Source: Bin80 sp965220935 (GTDB lineage Bacteria > Bacteroidota > Rhodothermia > Rhodothermales > Bin80). From it: a DNA stretch of 64,000 nt. A program made the translations under genes and the position numbers. The notes beneath the pieces were generated by a model that had not been told where the DNA came from, ran no database searches, and saw only the letters and a program-made list of their open reading frames with translations. Positions 8,371 through 17,838 of the stretch are shown here, piece after piece (the first letter of the stretch is position 1; every line of letters begins with the position of its first letter). The stretch spans positions 868,001 through 932,000 of the forward strand of contig OZ244857.1 of NCBI GenBank assembly GCA_965220935.1. Direction: 5' to 3'.

Positions 8371-11300
8371 TTAATACGAAAATGTGCTGTGGACATTGAT
8401 GCTCATATCTCCGAGCCTAGATTGATGGTGATGAGCGAGCCCAGATACGGAGATTGAAATCCACTCCAGCGGACGCAGCTCTCCACCTAATCGCAATACT
8501 CTGCCGCGATGTAGCTGCGTCATTCCCACGGTGGAGCGTGCAATTCCATGTTTAGTCGCTGCACCATATCCTAGTTCTACTTCCGTACGAGTTGTACCAG
8601 ACTGCAACGAAATCGCATCTTGAATCGTTTGTTGATGGTGAAGGGACATTCCATGACTAGATCCCCAAGATGGACGGATACGCATCATCAATCCTTCGGC
8701 AGAATTTCCCACTTGAATAGATCCGGACACGCCCCATTCACGAAATCCATCCGCACTATGGAGTACGAGTCCCTGCGACCGCACTTCACTACGGAGTTTC
8801 CATTGCGGATACGAAATTCGTAACCCGCCACCGAGTTCTAATCCAATGCCAGTTTCGGCATCACCCCCATCTTGACGCACATTTGCCTCTGCATACGGCC
8901 GAATCCATTCACGAATCTCAAATCCACTTTCCACACCCAACCGCACTCGTATCACCTCAGCATGGGTTTCACTGACCTTCGCATCAGTTAAAAACACGTC
9001 GCCATGATAACTGAGCCGAGAGCCAGGAACAGATGCTAAATTCCCCCTAAACCCTACGGCCCCGAAACGTGACGAAAGATTTCCGCCCAGCTCTGGTACC
9101 TGCGCATTTCCCCAACCGTATCCCCCACTCATCCAGATCTCCCACTCTGAAGCTCGGAATGCCATGTAGGGGTAGACTCCCGTTAATTGAGCATTCATAG
9201 ATTCTGGAGTACCAGAGGACTCAAACGAGCCGCTTCCCTCATTATGCGCAGCCATTAAACCGATCATCCATCCACCACTCCAACGATAGTCAACACCGAA
9301 CAAGGCACTTGACACATCACCCCGCAAAGTTGCTGTATGGTCTTCTCGCCCATGGAATCGACGGAATGCGCCTCGCCCCCAGACTCCAAACTTTCTATCA
9401 GATGTACGGGGCGTTCTGGATATTTTACAACCAGATAATAATTCCCCTAATGATGGTGTCCATCCCGAGGGAGTTTGCCAAAGTTGAGCTAGCTCGGCCC
9501 GATGTGATGCCAAACACGTAGATCCACTAGGTTGCAAACGCTCCTGTAATGCCTCGGTCAAGTGAGTGGATGCTGAACGTACAAAGCGAGAAGTATATGC
9601 GGTCATTAGTCGTTGCGCATCTGTGGTTTTCTTCTCAATGATCGCCGTTGCGATGGATTTTTCCATCTCTGCGGTGTCCGAAGATTCTAAATGGACATAG
9701 AAGGTTTTCTGCTTCTCCCCACCTGCAGAATCTACTAATAAGGGAACTTCAATTGTTTTGTGCACTGCGCCAGGAGCAAAAGTGATGAGCCCGCTCGTGC
9801 TCAGGTAGTCTTCACCCGCAGTTGCGCTTCCATTTTCGGTGCGATAGTGAATCAAAATGGCCTCGGAGCTCGGATGAGATAAACGAATGGTAAATGAAAC
9901 TACGGGGGCATCGATAACCGCCACTGCATCCTCAATGGCAATGCTAGTGATTCCATCATTGTCTACGATCGTGGCCGTCGCACGAGGGCGTCCAATCTCT
10001 GCGTTGGAAGATGGACTTGCGAGTGTGACCATAAAAGTCTCGTTTCCTTCACTAGAGGTGTCATCATGAAGATCAAATTGAACGACTCCGCGAGTCGCAC
10101 CGGGATCAAAGATAATAATTCCCCTAGAATCAGCATAATCATCATCCGCCTTTGCAGTCCCATCCTCACTAGAGTACAGTACAGTAATCACTTGATTAGT
10201 GGAGCGACTCAAACGCACGGGTAATTGCAAAAAAGGGTCACTCTCATTGGCTTTTCCATCCTCAATAAAAATCTTGATTGGAGATTCGTCTCGATCCGTA
10301 ATATTGACATTTACTGTGATGGGTTGCGCATTTTGATAGCCACCTCCAGATGCATGTACAGTGATAGTTTCAGTTTCGTCTTTGGAGTCCTCATCTTTCT
10401 GCGCAGTCACACGTACCCCCTGTGATTGACTGTAGTTTGATGGCGTAAACGTCAAACTTTGTGGTGAAAGTGTTTTCAAATATGACTCTCCATGAGTCAC
10501 AGTCAGATTTACTGTAACGATTGCTGATGGTTGTCGATTGAGGTGCACATCAAAGGTTTGTGTCTGATTTTCTTCCAATTCTAATGAACGAGGTTCTACA
10601 ATCATCTGTGGAATACTCTCTTCTGTAATAGTTACCAATATTTGATGGGATACTTGAACATATCCACCTCCCTTTGCGATCAGCGAGACATTCACAGGTG
10701 GATCCTGTACAATATCCACATCTTCCTTGGCAATAAACTCAACACGCTTAGGCTGATCCCAATCTTGTTGCGTAAAACTCAGTGCAATAGGATTAAAATC
10801 GAGTTTTTGGGGATCGCCTAAAATCTCCAAGTTGACCTGATCATAAGGCTGGGCCTTCAGCGCAATCGAGACAGTGCGCATATCTCCCTCTGGTATAGAC
10901 AGAACATCACGGGCTTCAATTTTGGGTTCAGTTTGATCAACAATGGAAACGGATATCGGGGCAGGAAACTCAGACATCAGTGGGGGTGAAAGCGTTTTCA
11001 CGCCAACCAAAAAGGTTTCCTCTCGTTCAACTTCTTGATCGGTCTTGGCCATGATACGAAGAGTTTCTTGTTGAGATCTTGCAGAGAACGTCACCTCAAA
11101 TGGGGTGTCAAATTCATAATCAGAGGTCTGTGCCGTTTCAGGGGTCACCATTAATGGAACTGTCATTGGATGGGGCAGGGCACTTGACAAGTTGACCATC
11201 ACTGTTACATGATCGCCTTCCTTTATCGAAGTTGGTGTTGCATCAAGTATGACCCTTGGAGGCTCAGAGGCATCAATGATCTCAATTCTATGAAAAGATG

Positions 11301-11532
11301 GATCCCCACGACGAACAGAGGAGGGAAGACTTCCGAATGTAAGAACAAACCTCTCATTTTCCTCGTAGATTCCATCATCAATCATGGAAAGGCTTGCGGT
11401 TCCGCGTTGTGATCCTTCCTGAATTGTCACGCCTGAAAGTGAGTCGTAATCGTCAGAGTCTGTAGTTAGATTTTGAATTGTCAAAGGAATATCAGTCACT
11501 CTACTTAAGGCCTCAGATAGATTGACTATTAT
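8371..11532 (-). pseudogene. Calx-beta / autotransporter-like barrel protein, C-terminal part of a broken gene
   Basis: The open frame (first ATG at 11499; still in frame up to 11532) encodes 1042 residues. The first 630 or so are Calx-beta-like and related Ig-like repeats (for example GTAKADDDYADSRG and GSATAGEDYLSTSG). The remaining 400 residues resemble an outer-membrane autotransporter barrel: FGVWGRGAFRRFHGREDHTA near 680, alternating strands, and a terminal STFSY with an aromatic last residue. Its N-terminal continuation lies in another frame across an 8-base C run at 11537-11544. With seven C the reading would pass from EGTPP into EIIVNLSEAL without a stop. As drawn it is the 3' part of a roughly 2000-codon surface-protein gene broken in at least four places. 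It could instead be phase-variable or carry sequencing errors. Confidence 0.7.
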
Positions 11533-11533
11533 T

Positions 11534-12203
11534 TCAGGGGGGGGTACCTTCAGGAATGGATGTGGATGAAACCATCAGGCTTGCCGTTGGAAGAGAGGTA
11601 GAACTATCATGATCTCTCACGGAGATGATGACAGATTCCGTCACCTCATCAGTACCATAATTGGCCGCATCTAGAGTAATGGTGATCGTCTCATCATTGG
11701 AGTCAGGGTCGTCTAATGCGGTCACATTTACCGTCTGATTGACATCCCATGAAGAATTTGTGAAGGTCAGTTTAGATTGACTAAGTCTAAGGCCCTCCTG
11801 AGAAGAAATCATTGACACTTCAACATCTTTAGATGGTTGTGTTTTAAGTTTAACCTTAAATGATTCAGACTGTCCTTCATCAATCGTTAATGATTTAGGG
11901 TCAACAAGTAACTGTGGCGAATCATCATCTATAATTGTCACTTCAATAGGTAACTCCGCATTAGTATATTTGCCGCCCGATGCCCTCAATGTCAATGATA
12001 GTTGATCATTTTCAGAATCATCATCTGATGCAGCGATCAGTGTTACCATTTGTTCATCTTTCCATGTTGAAGGCTCGAAAGAGAGGCATTGTCGATCTGG
12101 TGTCAGATCTCCTTCCGCAGGAATACTGATAGTCACATTTTCGGATGGCTGTGCAGACAGTGATACCTTGAATGAATTTTCTCCTCCCTCAGGGACATCA
12201 AGG
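11534..12203 (-). pseudogene. Calx-beta protein, middle fragment
   Basis: This frame continues the upstream fragment after a one-base frameshift near 12203. There APTTL in the upstream frame passes to DVPEGGENSFKVSLSAQ here, restoring the family's repeat spacing. It encodes repeats of the form IIDDDSPQLLVDPKSLTIDEGQSESFKVKL, so the reading frame was clearly under selection. It ends at a TGA created by the 8-base C tract at 11537-11544 (EGTPP then stop). The first ATG inside it (12136) is probably not a real start. Confidence 0.7.
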
Positions 12204-14596
12204 TTGTAGGCGCTATAATTGCAGGATGATCATCGTCTGTTATGTTGACTTGAATTGTGTTTGATACCTCAGTGTAGCCGCCACCGGAGGCAGTCAAAGT
12301 GACGGTTTCATTATCATCAATAAGGTCGTCATCATGGGATGCACTCAGCTCAATGTTCTGGTTTTGGTCCCAGTTGGAAACCGTAAACTCAAGAGACTCA
12401 GGAGATGGCAAGGTCAGATCGGTTTCAGTTTGTTGAGAAACGGCCACGGTCACTGTTCCATTGGGGAGTGCGCTGAGCCGTACTGGAAACAATCCTGCTG
12501 AACCTCCTTCTTTCAATGTGATCACTTCTGGTATGATAATTTCTGCATTCTCAATGTCATTATCAGTGATGGTCACATTCAAGGTTTCCGTCACCCCCTG
12601 GTAGTCGCCGCCCGAAGCCGTGAGTGTGATTATTTCTTCATCGTCATCAAAATCATCATCAGGGCGAGCCGTCAAGGTCACCGTATGCGCTCGCTCCCAA
12701 TCGCCAAGTGGAAACATCACTTGATCCAGATCAGGTTCAAGATCACCAACCGAGGGAATCGGAATGGTGACAGAAGCCGATGGTTGGGTTTTAAGGTTGA
12801 TCGTAAATATCTTTGACTTGCCTTCGTTAATCGTTAATTCGGTTCGATCTACGATGATACTCGGCAGATCATCGTCAACGATTGTTACGTCAACCCGCCC
12901 ACGTTCACGATCAAAGCCGCTGCCAGATGCCCTGATCCAAAACGGAATCGGATCCTCATCCTCCGAGTCATCGTCATGCTCGGCGTACAGGGTCACATCC
13001 TGAAAGTCACCCCATGTAGTAGCCCCAAATGTGAGGGTTTCTGAACTCCGCCGTGTTAAATCACCAACAGATGGAGGAATCAAAATTGTAACGGGCTCTA
13101 CTCCTGAAGGCGGGGCAGTGAGCTTCACTCTGAATGTTCCCTCTGTTCCCTCAGTGATCGTTAATATTTGGGGGTCAATCATGATGCCTGGATCATCATC
13201 GTCCTCAATTCTTACATTGAGCTGCAGAGATGGTGAACTTGGAGTCCCAGGAATGTCAACCTGCAATTTGAGAATAAATTGGTCGTCGGTGTCATCTGGG
13301 TCTGGATCAGCAGTAAACCTGATCAATCCAAGAGGAGAACACCATCCAGTAGTTTCTTTATCAATTCGACAGCGGTAATATAAGTTTGGATCATGATCAA
13401 CGGGGTTTGGGTCAATGGTAAGATCAGTGCCAGAATAACCGCTCCAGGTACTTGTAACATTGGGAGGAAGCCTACCTTGACGTGATTGTACTACCAGAGA
13501 AGTTACCGCTCTTGTTTCGCCCTCTGGAATGAGTAATTCATAAGCAGGTCGATCAATAATGTTAACCGTCAAACTCAATTTTATTCCATCGTATCCGCCG
13601 CCATAAGCAGTAAATAGTAGGATCACCTGATCGTCAATTTCATTATCGTCAATCAGGGCATTTAAAGTCAGTCTTACAGAATCAGGTGAGTTGTGACGAA
13701 AGAGTAGCTCTGTTGGATGCGGATCTAGGAATTTACCCTCATATCCAGTAATGGTGAAACGCACATCCCCAGATGCATTTGGTAGAGGTGTAACCACTGG
13801 AAAGTTGAACGAGGTTGAAAGACTTTCAAACATGAACAGGGTTCCTAAACTAATCGGCTTATCATCGTCAACGATTAATATGCTTCTAGTTGATGAATTT
13901 CCAGTGAGGGAGCTAGTAAAGGTTAGGGTAATCTTTTCATCCATCTCGTCAGGGTCATGCCGAGCCGTGAGCGTAGTTTTCTGAGATAGATCTAAATTAA
14001 ACGTTGTATTTTGGGGCGTGAAGATCAGTGTGTCGGGTTCTACATCAAGAGTTGTATTTTCGAACCCAGTGATGACCAAGGTGTCTGGTTTTGGGGGAGG
14101 GGCATTAGGACTGAATTCTAGTTCAACAAAACTCCCCTCTAATATCTCAATGTTATTCTGAGGATCATGTGCTTTATTTGATATAAATCTTTCAGAAATC
14201 CAGGGGAATAGAGGGTATTGTTCATCTGTAAATTGCACACCATCATGCCCCAATGGAAACCACACGGGTCATAAGGGCAGATTTGGTGAAGAAACATGTG
14301 CCCGAAACTCATGACCGACATGGTCGCTCCAAGAATCTTGATTTAAGATGATTGTCTGATCGGAGGAGCGAAGATTGATGCTGGAGGTTTCCAGCTGATC
14401 AATTGGATAAATTTGTATATCTGGACTGGAAGAGGAAAGATTCATGCCCCCCATTTTTTTGATTTGAATCTATCATCATGTAATCCTGCCCGGTCACCTT
14501 AGGAATCAATTGTATGAGACATACTCCAAAAACTAGTGATGACCAGCAGAATGCGGGGCAGATCAGAAATGACGTCATTATGGAATGAAACTTCAT
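12133..14596 (-). pseudogene. Calx-beta protein, N-terminal fragment with signal peptide
   Basis: A signal-peptide-like start (MKFHSIMTSFLICPAFCWSS...) begins at the ATG at 14596. It shifts frame in an A7G6 homopolymer near 14450 (QKNGG against MGGMNLSSSS), continues as SPDIQIYPIDQLETSS, and meets an in-frame TGA at 14271-14269 (NLPL stop PVWFPLGHDG). It then runs on as 700 residues of Calx-beta/Ig-like repeats with the recurring IVDDD motif and ...LTITEG... before the frameshift near 12203. The repeats are about 110-120 residues apart. Calx-beta domains bind calcium at acidic loops in adhesins. The four lesions (two frameshifts and one stop here or at its edges, plus the C8 tract) make this a pseudogene unless the assembly has errors. 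Confidence 0.7.
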
Positions 14597-14670
14597 CGCT
14601 TCACTTATCTCTGAGGTCAGTATACCACACAATCACCAAATAGTTCAATCACATCCTATGATTTTATATG

Positions 14671-14678
14671 TAAAATTA
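14671..14678 (+). repeat. 8-bp target-site duplication, left copy (TnpB element 1)
   Basis: TAAAATTA immediately precedes the left terminal inverted repeat and recurs exactly at 16081-16088, immediately after the right one. The second element has its own, different 8-bp pair (TAACGTAT), so this is a duplicated target and not part of the element. Confidence 0.85.
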
Positions 14679-14704
14679 GGGAATTATATACCTGAGTACC
14701 CAAA

Positions 14705-14718
14705 GAATGGAACCATTC
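14705..14718 (+). repeat. Small hairpin next to the left TIR (6-bp stem)
   Basis: GAATGG-AA-CCATTC lies four bases inside the left terminal repeat and is identical in copy 2. It could be a transposase-binding or regulatory palindrome. Its function is unknown. Confidence 0.5.
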
Positions 14719-14742
14719 TATTTTGGCAAAGTTTAACAGACA

Positions 14743-14773
14743 CAATAGGATAGATACGCAGTCTACCCTATTG
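14743..14773 (+). repeat. Subterminal hairpin upstream of tnpB (12-bp stem)
   Basis: CAATAGGATAGA at 14743-14754 faces TCTACCCTATTG at 14762-14773 (11 of 12 paired). In copy 2 the stem at 29377-29406 is perfect (12 of 12), and the loops differ in sequence and length. Conservation of the stem with a changed loop suggests selection on structure. It lies 31 bases before the tnpB start and may act as a terminator or attenuator, or as an end-recognition signal. Confidence 0.55.
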
Positions 14774-14804
14774 CTTATCATAACATCAACGTAACCTTGA
14801 TATC

Positions 14805-16052
14805 ATGCCTGTTAAAAAGGCTTCTAACCCTTCAGATTCAAACTGTTCCTATCGTGGAATAGAGTACCGCCTATTACCCGGTACGCAGTGGAAAGCCCAA
14901 CTCTTGGCGGGGCTTTGCGGAGCATGTAGGTTTGTATGGAACTCGATCCTTGAACAAATTAACGGCGAAGTCAAAGATAAGGATACTGAAAACCCATCCA
15001 CTTCTTTTTATTCGTTAATTAATCGATACCCAATCCTGCGTAAAGAAACGGGTTGGTTATCCAAGTACTCATCGGCTATTGTTCGTTACACCTTAAAGCA
15101 TCAGGCAGAGGAGTGGAAAGAATTCTTCAAAGGAACCCGTGATCATCCTACGTTCCATAACAAGTACAACCATAAATCCTTCACAGCTCCAAAAGGAACG
15201 TTTAAGATTGTGGATGACAGTATCTACATCCAGAAGGTTGGATGGATGAAGATACGTAGGCACGGTGGTAATCCTTATCCAGACGGAGAACCTATTGAAG
15301 TAACCGTGAAGAAAGACGGCAGGTACTGGAAGATATCCGTGCTCTACAAAGTCTATCTACCAGAGCAAGTAGATGACGGCAAAGAGATAGGTATTGACTT
15401 GAACACCTATAATATCTCGTATTCATCAACGGATGGCGAACAGGGCATGTTACCGCTCCCTGACTTAACGGATAAACAGATTAAGATTCGTAGGTATCAA
15501 CGTAAATTATCCCGGCAACAAAAGGGATCGGGTAGATACAAACGAACGAAGCGAAGGATCAACAAGTGGAAGCGAAAACAGAAGAATTGCAGAGTCAATG
15601 CGGCGCATCAACATAGCCGTCAATTGTCCAATAAAGCCCATACGTTGAAACGTGAAGACTTGAAGATCAAGACTATGTCCAAGTCTGCTAAGGGTACGGT
15701 TGAGAAGCCTGGAACCAATGTGAGGGCGAAGGCGGGGTTGAACCGCGTCATACAGAACGCTGGATGGGGGCGGTTCAATACTTATTGCGATTACAAGTTC
15801 GGCAACGTGATTCTTGTTGATCCGAAGTATACCAGTCAACGCTGTAACCAGTGTGGTCATACAGATAAAGTCAACCGTAAGACACAAAGTAGATTTGAGT
15901 GTATGGCGTGTGGCCATACGGATCACGCAGATATCAACGCATCTGCGAATGTATTACAGGCCTTCGGGATTGGGGCATCTGCACGTGGAGGAGCGTTCTC
16001 GTTAGAGACTCCTATGAGCCGTGAAATGGATACGCAACAGGTAGCCGTCTAA
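14805..16052 (+). CDS. tnpB: TnpB RNA-guided endonuclease (OrfB_IS605 family)
   Basis: This 415-residue protein has the complete TnpB layout. An N-terminal helix-turn-helix/WED-like part contains GLCGACRFVWNSIL and RYTLKHQAEEWKEFF. RuvC-I is GIDLNTYN (D198), and RuvC-II is KREDLKIKTM (E284). A zinc ribbon CNQC...CMAC (C347, C350, C366, C369) is followed by RuvC-III HADINASANV (D376). TnpB proteins cut DNA next to a transposon-adjacent motif, guided by an omega RNA that overlaps the 3' end of the gene and the element's right end. All three catalytic acids and four zinc ligands are present, so the protein may be active. Because the right TIR starts six bases after the stop, any omega RNA scaffold would lie within the 3' coding region plus the TIR. 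Confidence 0.9.
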   Translation: MPVKKASNPSDSNCSYRGIEYRLLPGTQWKAQLLAGLCGACRFVWNSILEQINGEVKDKDTENPSTSFYSLINRYPILRKETGWLSKYSSAIVRYTLKHQAEEWKEFFKGTRDHPTFHNKYNHKSFTAPKGTFKIVDDSIYIQKVGWMKIRRHGGNPYPDGEPIEVTVKKDGRYWKISVLYKVYLPEQVDDGKEIGIDLNTYNISYSSTDGEQGMLPLPDLTDKQIKIRRYQRKLSRQQKGSGRYKRTKRRINKWKRKQKNCRVNAAHQHSRQLSNKAHTLKREDLKIKTMSKSAKGTVEKPGTNVRAKAGLNRVIQNAGWGRFNTYCDYKFGNVILVDPKYTSQRCNQCGHTDKVNRKTQSRFECMACGHTDHADINASANVLQAFGIGASARGGAFSLETPMSREMDTQQVAV

Positions 16053-16080
16053 TTGATGGGTACTCACGTATATAATTCCC

Positions 16081-16088
16081 TAAAATTA
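16081..16088 (+). repeat. 8-bp target-site duplication, right copy (TnpB element 1)
   Basis: TAAAATTA directly follows the right terminal repeat and matches 14671-14678 base for base. Confidence 0.85.
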
Positions 16089-16323
16089 ATCACCCAAAAT
16101 GGGCTGATTTTTAGGTGCAAACTAGTCTTAGTGGGTACAAATGATCGTTCTGGAGGTTGTAAAATGTATGTTTTCCTGATCTAAATGGCGTAGGTTTTGA
16201 ATAACTTTGACAATTATTACCTATCTTTTGTAAATCACATTTATATCATTTGGGTGGAACTCACATCCAAGCCTGATTTTAAATTACCCCATTAGTAAGG
16301 ATATTTTCATTCACAAACCTGAA

Positions 16324-16575
16324 TTGATTTGTGTTAAGAAAAAAAAACAAACCAATAAAACAAGTTCGCCCCAGAAAGATTACTCTGAGCTTGTTGAGTT
16401 ACTAGACGAACTGTTATTGAGGTTAAAGAGCCAAGCATCACACTCGGCGGATTTTCCACATAAAAAATTCCCCACGCTTGCAGATGAATTCATTGATTTG
16501 CACTGTGGACCAGAGGGGGTTAAACTTCCCAACAATCATAATCTGGGCCCCATCTATACAAAGCTTGGGCATTAG
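16324..16575 (+). CDS. Unrecognised small ORF (83 codons)
   Basis: The frame encodes a lysine- and serine-rich start (KKKKQTNKTSSPQ), an amphipathic helix (YSELVELLDELLLRLKSQ) and the tail LPNNHNLGPIYTKLGH. I recognise no family. It lies 180 bases upstream of a decayed DUF2335 gene on the same strand and could be what is left of that gene's variable N-terminus, but no homology supports this. It may not be expressed. Confidence 0.25.
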   Translation: MICVKKKKQTNKTSSPQKDYSELVELLDELLLRLKSQASHSADFPHKKFPTLADEFIDLHCGPEGVKLPNNHNLGPIYTKLGH

Positions 16576-16759
16576 TCGGATCATGTATCCAAGAAGCGAT
16601 GGACAGCACCAATCTCAAGATGCATGAATAAACCCCAGCGCCACTCTGACGATTCAGAACAGGCCAAACAATCTGATAAGCAACATGAACTGGCGGATTG
16701 GATTCTCCAGATGCGCCACCTGAGGTGCGTGATCAACCTGTGCAGATAATCTCTGCTGT

Positions 16760-17050
16760 TAGCATCAGATCATCTTCTTTCAGTGGTCCTTTACCACCGC
16801 AGAAGAATTTCGAAAATATGAAGAAGTACACCCTGGGGCTACTGATCGAATCCTAAGGCATGGCTGAACGGTCACTAGAATTAGGTAGTGATGAGCATAA
16901 TGTGTCTCGTCGTCGCACAAATGCTTCAACGAGGTTGGATTTGGTACCTTAACATTATCAGGACTTAGCATGTGGCTTGGGTTAGATCCAATGGTCATTC
17001 TTCCACTCGGTCTTGGTGGAATTGGACTCTATTTGTCCGTCAAGTATTAG
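16760..17050 (+). pseudogene. Decayed DUF2335 membrane-protein gene
   Basis: The DUF2335 pattern is read across three frames. FSGPLPP comes first, then EEFRKYEEVHPGATDRILR, then MAERSLELGSDEHNVSRRR, and finally a hydrophobic stretch (MWLGLDPMVILPLGLGGIGL) ending in SVKY and TAG. The family consensus runs SGPLPPPE..EKYE...PGAAERIL.MAE, followed by two membrane helices. At least two single-base frameshifts lie near 16800 and 16858, so the gene is dead. DUF2335 proteins are small phage- or plasmid-associated membrane proteins of unknown function. Confidence 0.55.
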
Positions 17051-17777
17051 GGTTTTTTGAAAAGACTGAGTAACTCTCCTATTTTCACAAATTTTGCCAG
17101 ATTATTGTAAACTCCACTGATTTCACACTCGTAAGAGAAGAAGCATTCAGGAATGAGTAAAACTCCATATAAAATTAGCCTTCTGTCAAAATTCCAAAAA
17201 TGGGGAAACAGCAAAACTGCTGGGAAGTCCACTTCAGTGTGCAATCAATCCCTACAGATCCTTTAAAGGAACTTCGCGATGAAAATAAACCAGAATTACT
17301 GAGAGAATTGATTCGTGAGAGTGACGGTAATTCACAAATGTTGCAGGTAGCTTCGTTATATTTTCAGAGTGATTATGGAGCATAGAAACCATGCGATCCA
17401 TTTACTAGATTGTGCTAAATCATTTCTAAGCATCTTAGAAAAAGGATTCTACGCGATTTAGTTGAAATTAAGTGAACCACCAAACTTATAATCATTGATG
17501 CAAAGTAATGTGATAGGTTTCAATGAGGAAGTTCTCTTTGCATCTTGATGCTATTGGGCGGTAGATCGTGATGTGTTTAGAGGTATATATAGTGCTGCTT
17601 GACAATAAATGCTAACCTCCGCTCAACAGAGCCCTAAATCGTGAGATCCCTCGGAAATTCAATCTGGATCAATTACAATGACGGCTGTTGGTATTCTGGA
17701 TGCGAAGCTCATTTATTGCGCCTAATGAGTAGCACTTCCAGAATTCTTCAGACTTAGTTAACGGAAGCGATTTCCAC
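17051..17777. other. Unassigned stretch, no supported gene
   Basis: Only short frames occur here, such as 17200-17385 on the plus strand (ELRDENKPELLRELIRESDG), with no recognisable family. The base composition and the fragments on both sides suggest decayed accessory DNA. Nothing functional is supported except the terminator at its right edge. Confidence 0.3.
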
Positions 17778-17816
17778 AAAAAAATAAAGGCGGAAGGGAT
17801 CAGTATCCCTTCCGCC
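17778..17816 (-). terminator. Rho-independent terminator of the Gfo/Idh/MocA gene
   Basis: On the reverse strand GGCGGAAGGGAT pairs perfectly with ATCCCTTCCGCC around a four-base loop (stem 17789-17800 with 17805-17816). A U-rich run follows (complement of 17778-17788). It starts about 20 bases past the stop codon of the oxidoreductase gene. Confidence 0.85.
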
Positions 17817-17838
17817 CCTTACAATCAATTGTGAAATC

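Larger units (their letters stand above)
14679..16080 (+). mobile_element. TnpB-carrying element, copy 1 (1402 bp, 23-bp TIRs)
   Basis: The element runs from GGGAATTATATAC at 14679 to the inverted copy GTATATAATTCCC ending at 16080. The terminal repeats at 14679-14701 and 16058-16080 match at 22 of 23 positions. Exact 8-bp direct repeats flank it. The only gene is tnpB; there is no tnpA, serine recombinase or DDE gene inside. Classical IS200/IS605 elements have no terminal inverted repeats and make no target duplication, so the ends point to a DDE transposase acting in trans. A copy of 1387 bp with the same ends lies at 29314-30700. Only six bases separate the tnpB stop from the right terminal repeat. 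Confidence 0.85.

Noticed and set aside
8194..8457. Plus-strand open frame (MTSLNNIGRRLISNMFHELDYDD...) between the DUF1501 relic and the barrel gene
   Set aside because: It has no recognised family, only 52 codons from its first ATG, and overlaps the 3' end of the barrel gene; chance or decay cannot be excluded.
14269..14271. TGA recoded as selenocysteine or read-through in the Calx-beta gene
   Set aside because: There is no SECIS-like hairpin or Sec machinery in view, and the gene has other frameshifts; ordinary decay or error is simpler.
14679..16080. Classical IS605/IS1341 element with tnpB
   Set aside because: The terminal inverted repeats and 8-bp target duplication do not fit that group, although the protein itself is TnpB.
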